From positions 558,001 through 622,000 of the forward strand of contig NZ_JALLGK010000001.1 in assembly GCF_023072595.1 (NCBI RefSeq): a stretch of DNA of 64,000 nucleotides, in the 5' to 3' direction. The notes beneath the pieces were generated by a model, which was given only the letters and a program-made list of their open reading frames with translations, was not told the DNA's origin and searched no databases. Source of the DNA: Streptomyces sp. XM4193. Its GTDB lineage: Bacteria; Actinomycetota; Actinomycetes; Streptomycetales; Streptomycetaceae. The translations under genes and the position numbers were made by a program. Every line of letters begins with the position of its first letter. Position 1 is the stretch's first letter. Shown here piece after piece: positions 8,005 through 15,537 of this stretch.

Positions 8005-9373
8005 CCTCTTCGAGGAGCACGGTGAAGTCGCGGCGCTGTGGCCGCAGCGGATCTACCACGACCGCACGGTCGTCTGCTTCGACCGCCACCTCGATCTGAA
8101 GCCGCTCGCTCCCGGTGGCGCCGAGGCGCTGCGGGCGGCGGCCTCGGCGGGGCAGGACCCGGCCGCGCTGGTGCGCCGGCTGCCGGTCCGCGGAGTGCCC
8201 GGAGCGTTCGGCCTGGACGACTTCTGGACCGCGGCGGCGATCGCGGGCGGTCTGAAGTCCCTTGTCTGGGTGCCCAGTTGGCGATCCCACCCGGGCTGGT
8301 GGTCGACGGCGACCGATGCCGTCTCGCTGATCGCCGTACGCCCGGCGGCTCCGCCCGACGCGCCCCCGCGCACCCCGTACAGCCCGTCCGACCCGTCCGA
8401 CCCGTCCGACCCGTCCGACCCGTCCGACCCGTACGAGGCGTACGAGGCGACTCCGCGCGAGGCGTACGAGGCGTACGACTCGCAGGAGGTCGTGGACCCC
8501 GCGCCGTGTGCGCGTGCCTGCTGTCTGTCGGTCACCCTGTGCGGGGTTCGGCTGACCGTCGTCCCGCCCGATCTCCTCGCCGAGCACCGTCGGCGGCATC
8601 TGCGCGGCGATGTCGTGGTGGACATCGATCTGGACTGGCTGGTCGACGAGCACGGGCGGCTCGACCACGAGGTGGACGACCTCGCCGAGCTGGTCTCGCT
8701 GTGCGGCGGCGAGCTGTCCGCGATGACCTGGTCGACCCGTTCGGGTTTTCTGCCCGCCGAGTTCCGCCGGGTCGGCAGGGACGTCGCCCGACGGCTGGGG
8801 CTGCGCACCCGGGAGTCCTCCTATCTGCCCGCCACCCCCTGGCCGGAGGACGTGCTGCTGAACGTGCACCGGGGCGTCGTACCGCCGGAGTTCACCACCG
8901 ATTCGCAGGAGCGGGTCGCCGAGGGCGTGGCGATCGCACTGCGCGGGCTGGCCGCCGCCGCGCACGATCCGGGTGCGGCCCACGAGGCGTACGAGCGGGC
9001 CGCGGCGCACGGCTACCGCTCCAGCTGGCTCGCCTACCGAACCGGCATCGCGCACTACCTGGCCGGCGACCACGGGCCCGCTCGCGCCCGTCTGCGCCGC
9101 GCGGTGGCGATCGACCCGGCGGACACCCTGGCGATGCACGCGCGCATCCTCGCCGCGCGCGCCACCGCCCGGATCGACGGTCCGCGGCCCGCGCTGGCCG
9201 AACTGTCGTCGCTGGCACGGGAGTTGCCGCTGCGCGCGGGGGTCTGGCGCACGGTGCGGGTGCTGGCGGAGGCGGGCGGCGAGCGGGAGTTGACGCAGGA
9301 GGCCGAGGAGGCGCTGCGGCGCATCCGGCGGCTCGGTGTGCCGAGGCAGTCGGCGGAGAGGTCGGACCGATGA
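7988..9373 (+). CDS. Peptide-arginase-like protein (UPF0489 domain) with TPR tail
   Basis: 461 residues from ATG 7988 (RBS GGGAGGAG). The N-terminal ~300 residues carry UPF0489/OspR-type marks: FEEHGEV (H11), the ureohydrolase metal motif DxHxD in VVCFDRHLDL (D32, H34, D36) and DxD in VVDIDLDW (D212, D214), plus VWVPSWRSHPGWW. UPF0489 proteins in RiPP clusters (OspR family) turn arginine residues into ornithine, releasing urea with Mn. The precursor has exactly one Arg, R38. The last ~150 residues contain TPR-like helices (HYLAGDHGPARARLRRAVAI), perhaps a peptide- or partner-binding module. A repeat-built loop (PSD repeats, then YEAYEA) lies between the two metal motifs. Its stop overlaps the radical SAM start (ATGA). 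Confidence 0.82.
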   Translation: MPPGVDLFEEHGEVAALWPQRIYHDRTVVCFDRHLDLKPLAPGGAEALRAAASAGQDPAALVRRLPVRGVPGAFGLDDFWTAAAIAGGLKSLVWVPSWRSHPGWWSTATDAVSLIAVRPAAPPDAPPRTPYSPSDPSDPSDPSDPSDPYEAYEATPREAYEAYDSQEVVDPAPCARACCLSVTLCGVRLTVVPPDLLAEHRRRHLRGDVVVDIDLDWLVDEHGRLDHEVDDLAELVSLCGGELSAMTWSTRSGFLPAEFRRVGRDVARRLGLRTRESSYLPATPWPEDVLLNVHRGVVPPEFTTDSQERVAEGVAIALRGLAAAAHDPGAAHEAYERAAAHGYRSSWLAYRTGIAHYLAGDHGPARARLRRAVAIDPADTLAMHARILAARATARIDGPRPALAELSSLARELPLRAGVWRTVRVLAEAGGERELTQEAEEALRRIRRLGVPRQSAERSDR

Positions 9374-11397
9374 CGGATGTGCTGCTGGTGATGCCGCCGG
9401 TGAGCGAGGCGGTGCAGTTCCCCTATCTGGCGCTGCCGCAGCTCACGGCGGCCTGGCGTGCCCAGGGGTACGCGGTGCGGTGCGTCGATCTGAACCTGGA
9501 GTACCGCGAGGCGGTGCTCCGCAGGGACGCCGACCCCGCCGAACCGGGCGCCGACTCCGCGCTGTCCGACGCCGAACCGGGCGCCGCCCCCGCCCGGCCC
9601 GTCGAGTCCGGCACCGTCCCCGCCCACCCGGCCGAGGCCGACGGCGCTCCCCGTGCCGCCGAGCCCGCCGCTGCCCGGAACGGCGGCGCGGCACCGGCAG
9701 CGGGGGACGTCTACCGGCAGGTCAGCGAGCGCTACCGGTCCCACCACGGCGAGCGGCTGCTCGACCGCTCCCGGGACCGTACGGCGCCCGAGGTGCAGGC
9801 CATGGCGATCCGCGCGACCGGCCGGTACGTGGCCCTGCGTGCCGCCGCCGACGGCTGGCTGGTCAAAAACCCTTTGCCGCTGGGGGAGTTGGAGGAGCGG
9901 GTGCGCGCGAGCCTGCACCACTGGTCCGCCCGGTGGTGCGGGCAGCGGCTGCGGGAGCTGATCGACGAGCACCGGCCGAAGGTGCTGGCGTTCACGGTGC
10001 CGTTCTTCAGCCAGGTGGTGCCGGTGCTCTCGCTCGCCGTCCGGCTCAAGGAGCAGGGCGTCACGGTGCCGGTGATGGTCGGCGGGCCCACGGTGCAGAT
10101 GTGGGCCAAGCTGCTGCGCTCCCGTCTGCCGGCCGCCGCGGCGGTCGACCACTGGTGCACCGGGCACGGCGAGGCGTACCTGGCCAGGGTGATGCCGCCG
10201 GACGCCGACCGTCCCGTGGAGGAGGTGCCCGCCGCTTCGGGCGGCCTCGCGGACGGCTTCCGCATCAACGACCAACAGGCTCCGGAATTCCGCCAGTTCG
10301 ACCTGCTGAGGTACGCCAACGAGGCGTGGCAGTTCCCCTACCGGCTCACTCTGGGCTGCTACTGGGGCAAGTGCAGTTTCTGCTCGTACGGCAACCGTTA
10401 CCACGACGACCGCGCCTTCCAGCAGCTGGCACCGGGCCGTGCGGCAGACCAACTCGTCGCTATCGCGGGGGAGTTGGGGATCACGGACGTCGCCGTCGCG
10501 GACGAGAACACCGGGCTGCGGCACCTGGTCCGGGTGATGGAGGAGGTGGAACTGCGCGGTGTCGACCTCACCTTCCGGGTGCGTGCGCGGCTGGAGCCGA
10601 TCCTGGCCGATCCGCTCTTCGCCCGGAGGCTGCGCGAGCTCGGCTGTGTGCAGATCTCCACCGGATTCGAGTCCTCGCACCGGGAGTTGCTCGACTTCGT
10701 CCGCAAGGGTCAGGACCCGGTCGCGGCCGAGCAGGCGGTCGCCAACCTCACCGCCGCCGGCATCACGACCAACCTCTCCTTCATGGACGGCTACGACCAC
10801 CCCGCCGCGGCCGAGGGCTTCCACGCCACCTCGGGGACCATCCGGCGCAACGCCGCGACCATGGGCCTGGACACCATGCAGTTGCTGGTCGCCGAGCCGG
10901 GCAGCCATCTGTGGGCCTCCCGCTGGGTCGCACCGGACGACGAGTTCCTGGTGACCAACGAGGGGTTGGCCTTCGCGGCCGGCCGGATCGGCGCCGCGCT
11001 CGGCAGCCCCGCCGAGGCGGAGGAGGCCAGGGAGCGGCTGCTGCGGATGACCGTCGAGGCGGTGCCGGACGCCGAGCGCCGCGCCCGGCCCGACCTCGCG
11101 CCCGCCTCCGCTTCCTCCTCCGCATCGCCCGCGGGCGGGCCGGGCCGATCCGCCTCCGCGGACTCCGACGGTCCGCTGCGGGCCTGGCCGCGGGCGGGGG
11201 TGGCGCTGGAGACGGTGCGAAGACGGCGCGTACTGGCCGATATCGCCTGGCCGCGGATGGCAGCCGTACCGCAGGCCGTGGTGTGCACCGACGACGGCGC
11301 GCTGGAGGCGGTCGGCCGGCGAGAGCGCAACTGGCTGCACCGGATGCTCCACAAACGCCTGCTGGTGACGGATCGCAAGGAAGCGGAGGTCTTCTGA
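9370..11397 (+). CDS. B12-binding radical SAM peptide-modifying enzyme
   Basis: 675 residues. The N-terminal half is a cobalamin-binding Rossmann domain (VLLVMPPVSEAVQFPYLALP; later VLAFTVPFFSQVVPVL and VMVGGPTVQMW), interrupted at about 55-115 by an Ala/Pro/Glu-rich insertion. The radical SAM core begins with the 4Fe-4S motif GCYWGKCSFC (C330, C335, C338), a CX4CX2C spacing instead of CX3CX2C; VADENTG and GFESSHRELLDFVRKG follow as in B12-type members. A second low-complexity stretch precedes the C-terminus. B12 radical SAM enzymes in RiPP pathways methylate or cross-link unactivated carbons. With a Phe-Arg-Phe core, the best inferred role is biaryl coupling of the two aromatic rings; C-methylation is the alternative. 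Coupled on both sides. Confidence 0.85.
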   Translation: MTDVLLVMPPVSEAVQFPYLALPQLTAAWRAQGYAVRCVDLNLEYREAVLRRDADPAEPGADSALSDAEPGAAPARPVESGTVPAHPAEADGAPRAAEPAAARNGGAAPAAGDVYRQVSERYRSHHGERLLDRSRDRTAPEVQAMAIRATGRYVALRAAADGWLVKNPLPLGELEERVRASLHHWSARWCGQRLRELIDEHRPKVLAFTVPFFSQVVPVLSLAVRLKEQGVTVPVMVGGPTVQMWAKLLRSRLPAAAAVDHWCTGHGEAYLARVMPPDADRPVEEVPAASGGLADGFRINDQQAPEFRQFDLLRYANEAWQFPYRLTLGCYWGKCSFCSYGNRYHDDRAFQQLAPGRAADQLVAIAGELGITDVAVADENTGLRHLVRVMEEVELRGVDLTFRVRARLEPILADPLFARRLRELGCVQISTGFESSHRELLDFVRKGQDPVAAEQAVANLTAAGITTNLSFMDGYDHPAAAEGFHATSGTIRRNAATMGLDTMQLLVAEPGSHLWASRWVAPDDEFLVTNEGLAFAAGRIGAALGSPAEAEEARERLLRMTVEAVPDAERRARPDLAPASASSSASPAGGPGRSASADSDGPLRAWPRAGVALETVRRRRVLADIAWPRMAAVPQAVVCTDDGALEAVGRRERNWLHRMLHKRLLVTDRKEAEVF

Positions 11398-12335
11398 TGG
11401 AGAGACTGGGGCTCGGACTGGGGCTCGACCTCGTCTGGGGCGAACGCATCGGCTTCGAGCGCGAGGGCGGGGGCCGTCCGACCGACCGGGTCCGCGCTCA
11501 TCTGGAGCGGTACGCGCCGGAGTACGACTACATGTTCGTCGCCTTCCAGCCGATCGACTACGGACCGCTCGACCCCGTCCGCTACCACCGGGCGTACGAC
11601 AGAGTCTTCGAGCTCTTCGGCGAGGGCCGGCCGCGCGCGTTCCACCAGACGATGCTCAACACCGGCACCCCCGAGGGCTACGAGAAGAAGGTCGTCGCCG
11701 ACTTCACCAACGCGTTGACCGAGCGCTACGGGTTCCGGTGGATCATCGAGGATCTGGGCATCTGGTCGCTGGCCGGCCGGAGTCTGCCCTATCCGATGCC
11801 GCCGGTGCTGACCGAGGAGGGGCTGCGGCGCGCGGTGGCCACGGTCGGCGAGTGGGTCGAGTTGCTGGACGCACCGCTGTCGGTGGAGTTCCCCGGGTTC
11901 ACCGAGGGCGGCAGCTTCCTGGTGGGCACCCTGGACGCCTTCGAGTTCTACGCCACCGTCGTGCGCGAGACCGGCGCGCTGGCCACCATCGACGTGGGCC
12001 ACGTCCTCGCCTACCAGTGGCTGAAGGGCCGTACCGGCGACCGGATGTTCGACGGGCTGGACGCGCTGCCGCTGGAGCGCTGCCACGAGGTGCACCTCTC
12101 GGGCTGCCAGATCGTGGGTGGCCGCTTCCGCGATCTGCACCACGGTGTGCTGCTCGACGAACAACTCGCCCTGCTGGAACACCTGTTGCCCCGGATGCCG
12201 CGGCTGACCGGGGTGACCTACGAGGATCCCAAGTTCGACGCCGACGGCGAGCTGGTGCCCAAGTCCCGCCCGAACGCGGAGCGGCTCTTCCAGATCGTCC
12301 GGCAGTGGAAGGAGCCCGCCCGTGACCACAGTTGA
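11397..12335 (+). CDS. DUF692-like multinuclear non-heme iron oxidase (MNIO)
   Basis: 312 residues; the ATG shares one base with the preceding TGA. The TIM-barrel pattern of DUF692/MNIO enzymes is recognisable from its metal-binding strands: AFHQTML (H83), WIIEDLGIWS (E118, D119), LSVEFPG (E164), ATIDVGHVLAY (D199, H202), HEVHLSGCQ (H230, H233) and RDLHHG (H248, H249). MNIOs (MbnB, TglH, ApyH) bind two or three irons and oxidise Cys, Asp or other residues of RiPP precursors with O2. The usual HLAGH-type element here reads HLSGC. The precursor has no Cys, so Phe hydroxylation to ortho-tyrosine at F37 and F39 is the inferred reaction. Confidence 0.82.
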   Translation: MERLGLGLGLDLVWGERIGFEREGGGRPTDRVRAHLERYAPEYDYMFVAFQPIDYGPLDPVRYHRAYDRVFELFGEGRPRAFHQTMLNTGTPEGYEKKVVADFTNALTERYGFRWIIEDLGIWSLAGRSLPYPMPPVLTEEGLRRAVATVGEWVELLDAPLSVEFPGFTEGGSFLVGTLDAFEFYATVVRETGALATIDVGHVLAYQWLKGRTGDRMFDGLDALPLERCHEVHLSGCQIVGGRFRDLHHGVLLDEQLALLEHLLPRMPRLTGVTYEDPKFDADGELVPKSRPNAERLFQIVRQWKEPARDHS

Positions 12336-13272
12336 CGATCCGACCACCGGCAACCCCGCGGAAGAGCCGGGCCCGCCGGACGGCCCGAACGGCACGACGG
12401 GCGCGGAGAGTGCGGCAGGCACGAACGGCGCGACGGGTGCGGAGGGCGCCGCCGGCCCGAACGGCGCCGCCGGCGGGGGCAGCGCGTCCGCGGCGGACGG
12501 TGCGCAGGCCGAGGCCGTCGCGGGGCTGCACGAGCGGACCCTGCGCGTGCTCGACCGGCTGCTGTACGACGCCCGCTTCCGGGAGACCTTCGTGACCGGC
12601 GGTCCGCGAAGCACCGAACTCGGCCTGGAGGCCGACCTGTTGGACGCCTTCGACCTCGTCGACACCCGAGAGCTGGTCCAGGTCGGCCGCAACATCCGCA
12701 GCGACGTCACCTCCGGCGGAACCGGTACGGGGCTGGGCCTGGCCCGCACCTTCCCGCGCACGCTGCGGGCGGTGCGCGAGCGGGGCGGGGGCGGACTGAA
12801 GGAGGTGGCGGAGGAGTTCATCGCCTCGCCGTCGTTCCAGGAGTTCCGCGATGTGCCGTTCTCCCCGCGCGGACGCGGCCGTACGCTCCCGGAGTGCTTC
12901 CACCGCTGGGTGGCCGACCACCCCCGGCACACCAGGCACGGCTCGCTGGAGCCGCTGGCGTTCCACGAGGCCGCCGAGGCGGTCGTACGGACGGTCTCCA
13001 CCGGCGCCGACGCCACCTTCGACGTGGGGATGCCCGGCGCCGCCCGGCACGGCGACACGCTCTGCATCTTCCGCGACTACGCGTCCGCGCCGCCGGTGTG
13101 GAAGCTGCGGCCGACGATATATCTGGCCGGGAACAGCCGCTGCGTGGTGGGCGGTGTGAGCCCCGCGGTCTACGGTGGCCTGGTCGCGGTCCTGGGCGGA
13201 AGGGCCGAGTCCCTGCCGGTGCGGGTGCGGGAGGCGCTGGAGCGGCGGCTGCGGAACTGGGGGCTGCGGTGA
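12322..13272 (+). CDS. Probable MNIO partner/peptide-recognition protein
   Basis: 316 residues from GTG 12322, overlapping the MNIO gene by 14 bp. After a ~60-residue disordered N-terminus (Ala/Gly/Asn repeats, e.g. GPNGAAGGGS) comes a helical segment RVLDRLLYDARFRETFVTGG with GLEADLLDAFDLVDTREL, the LxxLLxDxxFRexF...LGL..D...L..LD pattern seen at the N-terminus of MNIO-associated partner proteins of the HvfC/DUF2063 type. The C-terminal half (VWKLRPTIYLAGNSRCVVGG) I do not recognise. MNIOs generally require a small partner that binds the leader peptide, and this is the only candidate here. The assignment rests on position and weak motif likeness. Confidence 0.6.
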   Translation: MTTVDDPTTGNPAEEPGPPDGPNGTTGAESAAGTNGATGAEGAAGPNGAAGGGSASAADGAQAEAVAGLHERTLRVLDRLLYDARFRETFVTGGPRSTELGLEADLLDAFDLVDTRELVQVGRNIRSDVTSGGTGTGLGLARTFPRTLRAVRERGGGGLKEVAEEFIASPSFQEFRDVPFSPRGRGRTLPECFHRWVADHPRHTRHGSLEPLAFHEAAEAVVRTVSTGADATFDVGMPGAARHGDTLCIFRDYASAPPVWKLRPTIYLAGNSRCVVGGVSPAVYGGLVAVLGGRAESLPVRVREALERRLRNWGLR

Positions 13273-14150
13273 GCGACAACTCCCGGGCGTCCGCCGCCAC
13301 TTGGTCCGCACCGGTGCCGGAGAGCGAGCGGCTGGACATCGCCGCCTTCTACGAGCACGTCTGGCGCAGGCGTCCGATGGTCTGGCGCGGCTGCGGCGCG
13401 GACTTCCTCGCGCCGTCCCTGGACTGGGAGCGCGTCGCCGAGGTGGAACGGCTGCCGGTGCGTGAACTCGGCGCGGCCGAGGCGCGCCTGAGCCCCGACC
13501 GGACCGTCCTGTTCGTGAACCAGGCCCAGCACGCGATGCCCGAACTGGCCGCCGCCTGCGTGGCGTTGGCGGAGGAGTTCGGCTGGGAGGAGTGCACCGC
13601 CGACCTCTCGGTCACCAGGGAGCAGGGCGCCGGCATCGGCTGCCACTTCGACCACAGCGACAACTTCGTGGTGCAGCAGCAGGGCAGCAAGAGCTGGCGG
13701 GTCGGGCTGCCGTCCGACACCGCCCCGCGCCGGCAGCGCGCCCGGATGCTGGAGGCCAAGGGGTTCGTGCCCTCGGGGACGCTGCCGCCCGAGGCGCCCC
13801 GGGTGCGGCTGGAGCCCGGTGACGTGCTGTATCTGCCGCTCTTCGCCCCGCACGAGGGGGTGGAGAGCGCGGCGGAGGAGGGCTCGATCAGTGTCTCCTT
13901 CTCCTACAACGCCCGCAGTGCGCTGGGCAGTTGGATGGGCCCGCTGATGCGCAGGCTCTCGCTGGAGCCGGAGTGGTGGGGGCCTCTTCCGCTGGACGGC
14001 CCCGACCGCGGCGGGCTGTCCGCCGCACTGCACCGCGCCTTCGAGGACGTTCTCGGGCAGACGGGGAACCGGGACGGCGGCGACCGCGCGCCGGTGCCGA
14101 CCGCCCGACCGGACAGCTCGCCCCCACCGCCCGCACCCGACGCCGACTGA
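13269..14150 (+). CDS. JmjC/cupin-fold Fe(II)/2-oxoglutarate oxygenase
   Basis: 293 residues; GTG start inside the GTGA overlap with the preceding stop. The core matches ribosomal-oxygenase/YcfD-type JmjC proteins: GCHFDHSDNFVVQQQGSKSW gives H126 and D128 of the iron triad, and LEPGDVLYLP...FAPHEGVES gives the distal H195; K141 and W143 follow the usual pattern. Relatives hydroxylate Arg, His, Asp or Asn side chains in proteins. In this cluster the likely substrate is R38 or the ornithine made from it, giving a 4-hydroxyornithine as in biphenomycin; beta-hydroxylation of an aromatic residue (as in biphenomycin A) is an alternative. The C-terminal ~30 residues are disordered. Confidence 0.8.
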   Translation: MSDNSRASAATWSAPVPESERLDIAAFYEHVWRRRPMVWRGCGADFLAPSLDWERVAEVERLPVRELGAAEARLSPDRTVLFVNQAQHAMPELAAACVALAEEFGWEECTADLSVTREQGAGIGCHFDHSDNFVVQQQGSKSWRVGLPSDTAPRRQRARMLEAKGFVPSGTLPPEAPRVRLEPGDVLYLPLFAPHEGVESAAEEGSISVSFSYNARSALGSWMGPLMRRLSLEPEWWGPLPLDGPDRGGLSAALHRAFEDVLGQTGNRDGGDRAPVPTARPDSSPPPPAPDAD

Positions 14151-14153
14151 CCG

Positions 14154-15161
14154 GTGGACAGGGCCACGTCGCAGGCGGCTGCGGAGCTGGACGCGGCCCT
14201 CGCCGAGGCCCGGGCGCGCCTCGGCGAGGGCGCACGAATCGTCTCCCGACTGCGGGACGGGCTGTACGAGGTCCATCTCTCGCTCGGCGAACCGGACCAC
14301 GGCCGCGTCCCGCAGTGGGGCGTGGCCGCCCACGATCCGCGCCATGTGCTCGACCAGGTCCCGCTGGCCGCCGCGCGGTTGGCCGGCGACCGGGCGCTGC
14401 TGGCCGTACGGCGTCCGCTGGAGGCTCCGCTGCACGGTCCGGCGCTCCTCACGCCCGCGGCGGCGGGAGTGCTGGTGCACGAGTGCTTCGGCCACACCAG
14501 CGAGGCCGACAACTATCTGACCCGGCCGCGTTCCGCCGGCCGACTCGGCGACCGGCTCACGCCCGCGCCGCTGACCGTACGGGACCGTCCGGGGCTGCTC
14601 CGGTTCGCCGGGAGCTACCGCCGCGACGACGAGGGCACCCGCGCCCGTACCGTCACGCTGCTCGACCGGGGGCGCTGGTCCGGCCTGCTGACCGGTCGTT
14701 CCACGGCCTGGCTGAGCGGTGGCGCGAGCACCGGCCACGCCCGCGGTCCCAGCGGGGCGACCGCGCCCCGGTGCAGTGTGCTGGAGGCCGCCCCCGGACC
14801 GTACGCACCCGCCGGGCTGCGGCGCTGGATGGGTGACGGCTGGCTGTGGGGCACTCCGATCGGCGGCTTCTCGGTGGAGGGCCGGCTGATCGTGGAGCTG
14901 CTGTGGGTGCGCCGAGTGCGTTCCGGGGTGGTGACCGGGGAGGTGCGCGGGCCCGCGGTGGTGTGCGCGGGCAAACGGGCGCTCGCCGCCGGGCTGGTGG
15001 CCGTCGGCAACGATCCGACGGTGCACAGCTCGCCGTATCGCTGCGTCAAGGCGGGCCACGAGGTGGGCTCCACGCTGATCACCCCCTCGATGCTGCTGCG
15101 CCGCGCGGTCCTGCGCCCGTTGGCGGACCTGGCCGAAGTGGTCGGCCGCTCGGGGCTGTGA
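14154..15161 (+). CDS. Stand-alone TldD-family metalloprotease
   Basis: 335 residues from GTG 14154, three bases after the JmjC stop. It carries the TldD zinc motif HExxxH in VLVHECFGHTSEADNY (H109, E110, H114) and a plausible third ligand C297 in RCVKAGHEVGSTLITPSML, the region equivalent to the conserved Cys/Gly/Gln segment of TldD. TldD usually works as a ~480-residue subunit with an inactive TldE partner, threading unfolded peptides (for example removing the microcin B17 leader). This copy is short at the N-terminus and no tldE is nearby, so it may be a homodimer or pair with a TldE encoded elsewhere. Its role here would be removal of leader and follower. Last gene of the operon. Confidence 0.82.
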   Translation: MDRATSQAAAELDAALAEARARLGEGARIVSRLRDGLYEVHLSLGEPDHGRVPQWGVAAHDPRHVLDQVPLAAARLAGDRALLAVRRPLEAPLHGPALLTPAAAGVLVHECFGHTSEADNYLTRPRSAGRLGDRLTPAPLTVRDRPGLLRFAGSYRRDDEGTRARTVTLLDRGRWSGLLTGRSTAWLSGGASTGHARGPSGATAPRCSVLEAAPGPYAPAGLRRWMGDGWLWGTPIGGFSVEGRLIVELLWVRRVRSGVVTGEVRGPAVVCAGKRALAAGLVAVGNDPTVHSSPYRCVKAGHEVGSTLITPSMLLRRAVLRPLADLAEVVGRSGL

Positions 15162-15163
15162 AC

Positions 15164-15176
15164 TGACGCTCCGTCA
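15164..15176. promoter_or_regulatory. TGACG-N3-CGTCA palindrome after the RiPP operon
   Basis: TGACGCTCCGTCA lies two bases after the TldD stop. This form is common for TetR-family operators in actinobacteria. No regulator gene is adjacent, so a function here is unproven. Confidence 0.35.
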
Positions 15177-15420
15177 AGTACAGTCCCTCTGTGGCAGTTG
15201 AGCGGGTCTCGGTGCTCCGCGTGGAGTGCCCCGTTGTGCTGCGCCAAGTCCGACATTGGTTGTGGACTGTGGAACTTCCGTGATGTTAAAGGGAGTTGAA
15301 AATCTGATTGCGTCGGAGCATCCGGCGGAGTCGCGGGAATGAGCTCTCGCGTGCGCATTCCCGTTCTCACCGTGCAGGTTTCCGAGGGCGCGTATTCCCT
15401 GCGCACGGCATCTTTCCGGT

Positions 15421-15436
15421 ATTGGTCTAGACTTTT
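15421..15436. promoter_or_regulatory. DasR-like (dre) site upstream of doxX
   Basis: ATTGGTCTAGACTTTT matches the dre consensus (ACTGGTCTAGACCAGT) at 12 of 16 positions, with the whole GGTCTAGAC core intact and the right arm degraded. It sits ~100 bp before the DoxX gene in an A/T-rich stretch; the rest of the 376-base gap shows no gene. Confidence 0.35.
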
Positions 15437-15537
15437 AATTTACGGGCTCTTATGTTCAGTTCCATCGGCCGAGGCCAGGTCATAGGGTCGTGTCCCTGGC
15501 GTGCTCCCGTCACGCTGAATCCTCAGGAGATCCCCCG

